A stretch of 38,584 bases of DNA from an uncultured Bacteroidales bacterium (lineage in GTDB: Bacteria; Bacteroidota; Bacteroidia; Bacteroidales; Muribaculaceae), in contig CAMWPM010000019.1 of assembly GCA_947176235.1 (NCBI GenBank), positions 1-38,584 of the forward strand, given 5' to 3'. Both the position numbers and the translations under genes were made by a program. Shown piece after piece: positions 33,847-38,584 of the stretch. How positions within the stretch are numbered: position 1 is the first letter of the stretch; the number at the start of each line of letters is the position of its first letter. Under the pieces are notes generated by a model, which had not been told where the DNA came from, ran no database searches, and saw nothing but the letters and a program-made list of their open reading frames with translations.

Positions 33847-33902
33847 AGCGCTGAACGACAAGCGAATAATTAGTAACACGTATATAGTTTTTTAACACAG
33901 CC

Positions 33903-34160
33903 ATGTCAAAGATTTGTCAAATTACAGGCAAGAAGGCGATTACCGGCAACAACGTATCGCACTCCAAGCGTCGCACCAAACGCCGCTTCAACGTCAACCT
34001 CTTCAACAAGAAGTTCTACTGGGTTGAGCAGGACGCATGGATCACCCTGACCATCTCGGCCGCCGGCCTCCGCACCATCAACAAGATGGGTCTTGATGCA
34101 GCTATCAAGGAAGCAGCCGGCAAGGGTTATATCACTGAAATCAAATACTTAGAATTTTAA
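33903..34160 (+). CDS. rpmB: 50S ribosomal protein L28
   Basis: 85 residues, basic, with the family start [33 protein letters not shown] written here only in part: [20 protein letters not shown] and [11 protein letters not shown]. There is a single cysteine and no paired CxxC motifs, so this is a zinc-free form. It is a component of the large ribosomal subunit near the E site. It is followed 5 nt later by rpmG. Confidence 0.97.
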   Translation: MSKICQITGKKAITGNNVSHSKRRTKRRFNVNLFNKKFYWVEQDAWITLTISAAGLRTINKMGLDAAIKEAAGKGYITEIKYLEF

Positions 34161-34165
34161 TCACG

Positions 34166-34354
34166 ATGGCAAAGAAAGCTAAAGGTAATCGCGTGCAGGT
34201 AATTCTCGAGTGCACTGAACATAAGGCCAGCGGTATGCCCGGCACCTCCCGCTACATCACTACCAAGAACCGTAAGAACACTACCGAGCGTCTGGAGCTC
34301 AAGAAGTACAATCCGATTCTTAAGAAAGTAACCGTCCACAAAGAAATCAAATAA
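34166..34354 (+). CDS. rpmG: 50S ribosomal protein L33
   Basis: 62 residues. Family motifs [34 protein letters not shown] and [13 protein letters not shown]. It has one cysteine only, so this is the zinc-independent form. The rpmB-rpmG order is widespread; in Bacteroidetes a DUF4295 gene follows, as here, 13 nt downstream. Confidence 0.97.
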   Translation: MAKKAKGNRVQVILECTEHKASGMPGTSRYITTKNRKNTTERLELKKYNPILKKVTVHKEIK

Positions 34355-34367
34355 ACATCTCTAAGAT

Positions 34368-34517
34368 ATGGCAAAGAAAACCGTCGCCTCACTCCAGAAG
34401 GGAGAAGGCCGCACCTATAGCAAGGTGATACGCGTGGTGAAGTCGCCGAAGACAGGCGCTTACATCTTCAAGGAAGACATGGTGCCCAATGAGGCAGTGA
34501 AGGATCTTCTGAAGTAA
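34368..34517 (+). CDS. DUF4295 small basic protein
   Basis: 49 residues, starting MAKKTVASLQKGEGRTYSKV and ending NEAVKDLLK. It is lysine-rich and has a central KSPKTGAYIFKEDMV stretch. This family is found after rpmG in Bacteroidetes. It is likely ribosome-associated because of its size, charge and position, but its function is not established. The start follows the rpmG stop by 13 nt, so it belongs to the same operon. Confidence 0.92.
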   Translation: MAKKTVASLQKGEGRTYSKVIRVVKSPKTGAYIFKEDMVPNEAVKDLLK

Positions 34518-34537
34518 ATCCACCCCCGCACCGCATT

Positions 34538-34569
34538 CGCCGCCCGCCGCTTCCCCGCGCCGGGCGGCG
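34538..34569 (+). terminator. possible terminator hairpin after DUF4295
   Basis: A GC-rich stem CGCCGCCCG (34538-34546) / CGGGCGGCG (34561-34569) with a 14-nt loop. Only a weak T-run follows, so it may be an attenuated terminator or a 3' stabilising hairpin. Confidence 0.5.
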
Positions 34570-34696
34570 CTGTGTTTTCAGCTATAAAAGACTTGAATAC
34601 TGAGAGACCTACGGCATTGGGTTGAATATTATTCAAGCATTAATGAGGGAATGCGCAGTTCTGCTTCACAAGATGCACTTAAGTTTGAGAAAATAT

Positions 34697-34735
34697 AAAA
34701 ATCGCTGTGTCGAATTTTGACACAGCGATTTTTTT
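34697..34735. terminator. bidirectional terminator between convergent operons
   Basis: A perfect 15-bp stem AAAAATCGCTGTGTC (34697-34711) / GACACAGCGATTTTT (34719-34733) with a 7-nt loop. It has T-runs in both orientations, so it can end the rpmB operon (+) and the GH51 operon (-). Confidence 0.92.
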
Positions 34736-34790
34736 GTAGATTTTTGTTTTTGAGATTCGCTTTTGATTGTTAGCGTCAGCCGAGGGGAGA

Positions 34791-36386
34791 TTATTTGATG
34801 GTGAGGTTGACGATGGAGGCGGGGGGGAGAGTGACGGAGAGGGTGCCTTCTTTTTTGTTGATCTTGTAGTCGGAGAATGATGCCGTGCTTACGAGATCGG
34901 GGTTGTCGAAGGTGTTGTAGTCAGAAACGTTCTTGGAGGTGAGGATTTCGCCGTTAATGCCGATTGTCTTGAATTTTTTGTCGGAGACAAGTGGCGTGAG
35001 GGGGATCCGGATGGTGTAGGGTGAGCGGAGATTGACGTTGGCGAGGGAGAGGGTTACTACACCGTCATTCTCTGATGCTGTGGCGCTTACCATGGGGAGG
35101 ATGCGGGGGGTGGCGGAACGCTCGGAGGGTACTTCAATGGTGGGAACTCCCTGAAGGTCAATGGGAATGAAGCGTGCTCCCTGGTGGGGGATGTACATGC
35201 GGAATACGTGGTAGGTGGGGGTGAGGATCATCTTGTCGCCTTCGGTGAGTACCATGGACTGGAGGACGTTGGCTACCTGCGCGATGTTTGCCATCTTGAC
35301 GCGGTCGGCGTGACGGTGGAAGACGTTGAGGGAGAGTGCAGCCACAAGTGCATCACGCATCGTGTTCTGCTGATAGAGATGTCCGGGGTTGGTGCCGGGC
35401 TCGACGTCCCACCATGTGCCCCATTCGTCAACGAGGAGTCCGATGCGTTTCTTGGGGTCGTAACCAGTCATGATGGAGTCGTGACGCTCAATGATGTCCT
35501 CCACTTCGAGGCATTTGCCCATTGTCCAATAGAAGTCATCGTCAGTGAACTCCGTGGCTGAGCCTTTTGAGCCGTCCCAGCCTGTGACGGTGTAGTAGTG
35601 GAGGGAGATTCCGTCCATGTTGTCCTTGGCTCGGCGCATGAGGACGTCGGTCCAGTTGTAGTCATAGTCGCTGGCTCCGGATGCAATCTTGTAGAGGTGG
35701 TTGCCGTTGAAGTCGCGGCAGTAGGTCTGATAGCGACGATACACGTCGGCGTAGTACTCGGGGCGGAAGCTACCACCGCATCCCCATGATTCGTTGCCAA
35801 CGCCGAGATATTTGAGTTTCCAGGGCTTTTCTCTGCCGTTCTGCTTGCGCTCGGCTGCCATGGGGCCGTCTTCAGCGGTGATGTACTCGACCCATTTTGC
35901 GAGCTCCTCGACGGTGCCGCTTCCGACGTTACCGCTGAGGTAGGGTTCGGCGCCGATAAGCTCGCAGAAGTTGAAGAATTCGTGAGTGCCGAAAGAGTTG
36001 TCCTCGACGGTGCCACCCCAGTTGCTGTTGACCATGCGGGGGCGCTGTTCCTTGGGACCGATGCCGTCGCGCCAGTGGTATTCGTCGGCGAAGCAGCCTC
36101 CGGGCCAGCGGATGACGGGAATCTTAAGGTCGCGGAACGCCTGCAGGACGTCATTGCGATAGCCGTCGGTGTTAGGGATGGATGATTCGGGACCGACCCA
36201 GATACCTCCGTAGATGCAGGATCCGAGGTGCTCGGCAAACTGACCGTAGATCTCGGGGGGGATGACGGTGGATGCCTGCGAGGGGTCGAGGTTGAGGGTT
36301 ATTACCGCCGGTTTTTCGGCGGCGGCAGTGGCGGCGGCTCCTGCAATGAGGAGAGCGGCTGCACTGCGACGAAGAATGTGGTTCAT
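34791..36386 (-). CDS. GH51 alpha-L-arabinofuranosidase (classical form)
   Basis: 531 residues with a signal peptide (hydrophobic 10-22, cleavage near AAAE). It starts with a strand LNLDPSQASTVIPPEIYGQF and AEHLG, the hallmark of compact GH51 enzymes. VIRWPGGCFADEYHW (91-105) follows. The acid/base glutamate is in GVGNESWG (Glu199) and the nucleophile in LLVDEWGTWWD (Glu321). A C-terminal beta-sandwich completes it. It removes non-reducing arabinofuranose from arabinan or arabinoxylan oligosaccharides. It follows the 677-aa GH51 gene by 45 nt and is probably cotranscribed. The two differ strongly in architecture, so they are not a recent duplication. Confidence 0.95.
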   Translation of the reverse strand: MNHILRRSAAALLIAGAAATAAAEKPAVITLNLDPSQASTVIPPEIYGQFAEHLGSCIYGGIWVGPESSIPNTDGYRNDVLQAFRDLKIPVIRWPGGCFADEYHWRDGIGPKEQRPRMVNSNWGGTVEDNSFGTHEFFNFCELIGAEPYLSGNVGSGTVEELAKWVEYITAEDGPMAAERKQNGREKPWKLKYLGVGNESWGCGGSFRPEYYADVYRRYQTYCRDFNGNHLYKIASGASDYDYNWTDVLMRRAKDNMDGISLHYYTVTGWDGSKGSATEFTDDDFYWTMGKCLEVEDIIERHDSIMTGYDPKKRIGLLVDEWGTWWDVEPGTNPGHLYQQNTMRDALVAALSLNVFHRHADRVKMANIAQVANVLQSMVLTEGDKMILTPTYHVFRMYIPHQGARFIPIDLQGVPTIEVPSERSATPRILPMVSATASENDGVVTLSLANVNLRSPYTIRIPLTPLVSDKKFKTIGINGEILTSKNVSDYNTFDNPDLVSTASFSDYKINKKEGTLSVTLPPASIVNLTIK

Positions 36387-36431
36387 GAGAAGGTTGTTAT
36401 GAATGTGAAAATGAATTATCGTGCGAAAAAA

Positions 36432-38465
36432 TTATTTTTTTTGGATGCGGACGGGTGCGGCGAGACGGATGACGCTGAATGAGGATGGCTGCATGTCGAT
36501 GGTGACGGTGTCGCCTCCGCTGATCTCGGCTTTGGCTTCCTGAAGACTAATGACGTCCTGCATGGTGCCGTCGGGGAGGATGTTGTCAGCCCAGAGGTCG
36601 CCGTCGGGGGGAGTGAGGGTGATGACTTCGCCATTCTCGACTGCCATGTGCTTTTTCAATCCGTCGAGGCGAACGGAGATCTGTCGGGGCTCGTCGGCGG
36701 TGTTGGCTACCTTGATTATGATTTCGCCACCGGCTGCTTCATCGAGGACGGCGCTTGCGAAGATGCCCTGCTGTCCATCGTTGCCTGCGGCGGGGCGTCC
36801 GTCGAGGGTGAGAGGGAGGACGCGTGTGCCTTTATTCTCGGCATAGAGCTGCTGAACGAAATAGCTTGCGGAGGGGACGGAGCGGAGGTTGTCGAACCAG
36901 ATGAGGTCGGGACGCCACTGCCAGCCTTCGACGTGGGCGAAGAGGGGAGCGTAGGTAGCCATGTGTACTACGTCGGCGTTGCGTTCGAGTCCGGTCATGA
37001 ATGCCGCTTCCATGAGAGCGGCGGTGTAGTTGTTGTACTTGCGCTTGCGTGTGTGGCAGGCGTATTCGCCGGCAAATACTTTAGGACCGCGGCGGTCATA
37101 ATTGTCGTAGCGGTTGCCCTGGGCGATGAACCACTCGGCGGGACGATAGAAGTGCTCGTCGACGAGATCGGCTTTCAGTCGACGCATTTCGGGCCAGAGG
37201 TAGTCGAAATCTTCGCCCTCACTCTGCGGACCTGAGGAACCGACAATCGCAACATCGGGCCAGGCCTTGCGGATAGGCTCAATGAAGTGCTGAAGGCGCT
37301 CGACGTACTCGGGACCCCACTGTTCGTTGCCGATGCCGATGTACTTGAGGTTGAAGGGTGCGGGGTGTCCCATCTCGGCGCGGAGTGCTCCCCATGTGGT
37401 TGTGGTGTCGCCGTTGGCAAATTCGATGAGGTCGAGAGCGTCCTGCACGAATACGTCGATGGAGTCGACGGGAATCTGCTGGTCGGGAGAATTCTGATAC
37501 TGGCAGATGAGACCTACGTTGAGGATGGGGAGGGGTTCGGAGCCGAGTTCCTCGGAGAGGAGGAAAAATTCATAGAAGCCGAGACCGCCTGATTGGAAGT
37601 ATTCGGGGAAAAGGCGGTTGTAGAAGGTGTAGTGCCAGCGGTTCTCGTTGAGGGGGCGATTCTCTACGGGTCCGACTGTGTTTTTCCACTGATAGCGGGT
37701 GGCGGGGTCGGTGCCTTCGACGATGCAACCGCCGGGGAAGCGGAAGATGCCGGGCTTGAGGTCGGCGAGCCGCTGTGCGAGATCCTTGCGCATTCCGTTC
37801 TCGTGACCTTTCCAGGTGTCGACGGGGAAGAGGGATATGTGCTCCAGGTCGACGGGAGTATTGTCGGGCTTACGGAGCGCGATGCGAAGCTCGGCGCGGG
37901 ATTCGGTGGCGGAGGGGGTAAGGATGGCGGTGTACTTCTGCCACTCGCTACCGGTGACTTTGAGCTTGATTCGGGCAATATCCTGGTCCTCAGCCATAGA
38001 GCGGGGATTGACGAGCTCGACGTAGAGGGTGGCGGTGTCGGATGGCGCTCCGTCGGGGACACGCGCCCATGTGGAGAAGCGATACTGCTCTCCTTCCTTT
38101 ACTCCAATTCCGAAGAAACCTTCGTTCTGGAGTCCGGTGTATTTTTCGCGGTGACCAGCCGATGATAGGCGGACGTAGTGGGGGTTGCGCTCGAATGGAC
38201 CGTCGACACGAAGTTCGACGTTGCCGAAAGTATCCCATCCCATGAGATTCTGGGGAAATTCGAAAGACCGGTTCTTGACGAGTTCGGCGTACAGTCCGCC
38301 GTCCGCCGCATAGTTGATATCCTCAAAGAAGAGTCCGTACATTGTAGGCTGGATTGGTGCGCCGGGACGGTTGGTCTGCACGACCAGCTGGACAGGAGAG
38401 GAGGCAGAAGCCGAAAGAGCGAGGGCTAAAGCCGCGCTACAAATCGACAAACGATTGAGATTCAT
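36432..38465 (-). CDS. GH51 alpha-L-arabinofuranosidase with carbohydrate-binding-like insert
   Basis: 677 residues with a signal peptide ending near ASAS (about 22). The GH51 start YGLFFEDINYAADGGLYAEL (43-62) is followed by a beta-sandwich, carbohydrate-binding-like region (about 75-215). The catalytic barrel has FRFPGGC (241-247), acid/base Glu381 in GIGNEQWG and probable nucleophile Glu467 in GEYAC. A C-terminal domain follows (about 500-677). It shares the FFEDINYAADGGLYAEL and WRPDLI stretches with the 835-aa GH51 at 8.4-10.9 kb but lacks the extra N-terminal domain. It is the first gene of the - strand pair; the only nearby -7-like box (38521-38528) has one mismatch and no -33 partner. 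Confidence 0.94.
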   Translation of the reverse strand: MNLNRLSICSAALALALSASASSPVQLVVQTNRPGAPIQPTMYGLFFEDINYAADGGLYAELVKNRSFEFPQNLMGWDTFGNVELRVDGPFERNPHYVRLSSAGHREKYTGLQNEGFFGIGVKEGEQYRFSTWARVPDGAPSDTATLYVELVNPRSMAEDQDIARIKLKVTGSEWQKYTAILTPSATESRAELRIALRKPDNTPVDLEHISLFPVDTWKGHENGMRKDLAQRLADLKPGIFRFPGGCIVEGTDPATRYQWKNTVGPVENRPLNENRWHYTFYNRLFPEYFQSGGLGFYEFFLLSEELGSEPLPILNVGLICQYQNSPDQQIPVDSIDVFVQDALDLIEFANGDTTTTWGALRAEMGHPAPFNLKYIGIGNEQWGPEYVERLQHFIEPIRKAWPDVAIVGSSGPQSEGEDFDYLWPEMRRLKADLVDEHFYRPAEWFIAQGNRYDNYDRRGPKVFAGEYACHTRKRKYNNYTAALMEAAFMTGLERNADVVHMATYAPLFAHVEGWQWRPDLIWFDNLRSVPSASYFVQQLYAENKGTRVLPLTLDGRPAAGNDGQQGIFASAVLDEAAGGEIIIKVANTADEPRQISVRLDGLKKHMAVENGEVITLTPPDGDLWADNILPDGTMQDVISLQEAKAEISGGDTVTIDMQPSSFSVIRLAAPVRIQKK

Positions 38466-38584
38466 GATGTTGATTATGGTTTAGATTCGAGTGATGAACA
38501 ATTGATTGGAAAATTCCCGATAAAGTTACGAAAAAAACGGGAAAAATAATAGGGTGGAGAGTTGGGAGATGAGAGCGGAGAGAT

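Noticed and set aside
34621-34637. TTGAAT/ATTCAA inverted repeat after the ribosomal operon as an operator
   Set aside because: It is only 6 bp in an AT-rich stretch, with no promoter beside it.

Overview
The window looks like a chromosomal segment of a GC-rich member of the Bacteroidales. The evidence is a SusC/SusD pair, DUF2723 and DUF4295 proteins, several GH51 arabinofuranosidases, a TGS-domain nucleoside kinase, and many promoters of the Bacteroidetes type (-33 TTTG, -7 TAnnTTTG). The high GC and gene set would suit a gut lineage such as Muribaculaceae, but that placement is inference. No phage, insertion sequence, CRISPR array, tRNA or rRNA was seen.

Layout. 1-1850 (-) is the N-terminal part of a DUF2723 membrane protein that runs off the left edge. 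A gene-free stretch of about 530 bp follows, then a tRNA-dihydrouridine synthase (+), a small exported peptide gene (-), the SRP RNA (+) and mfd (+). From 7.4 to 12.6 kb a + strand operon encodes a secreted esterase, a large GH51 enzyme and a TGS/P-loop nucleoside kinase, ending at a strong terminator. A SusC/SusD pair (12.85-17.94 kb) with its own terminator comes next. A low-GC RhuM/PLD-like gene lies directly before a cardiolipin synthase gene. A small outer-membrane barrel gene, tsaD and cinA/pncC form the next operon.

From 23.5 to 33.7 kb most genes are on the - strand: a TlpA-like thioredoxin protein, a TonB-dependent receptor-like barrel, a LuxR-type regulator, a Crp/Fnr-type regulator, a DEAD-box RNA helicase and glutamine-dependent NAD synthetase. 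One short Rossmann-like gene on the + strand is divergent from the receptor. The divergent intergenic region holds a symmetric operator, with two inverted near-identical dyads at the same distance from two opposing promoters. This is the most striking unexplained structure in the window. The rpmB-rpmG-DUF4295 ribosomal operon (+) is divergent from nadE and has a structured leader. The right end carries two - strand GH51 genes, probably one operon.

Functional picture. Three GH51 enzymes, an esterase and a SusCD importer point to growth on arabinose-containing plant polysaccharides. Housekeeping genes (mfd, SRP RNA, tsaD, nadE, rpmB/rpmG) lie between them. The 28-30 kb block looks like a locally regulated outer-membrane receptor locus with two candidate transcription factors next door.
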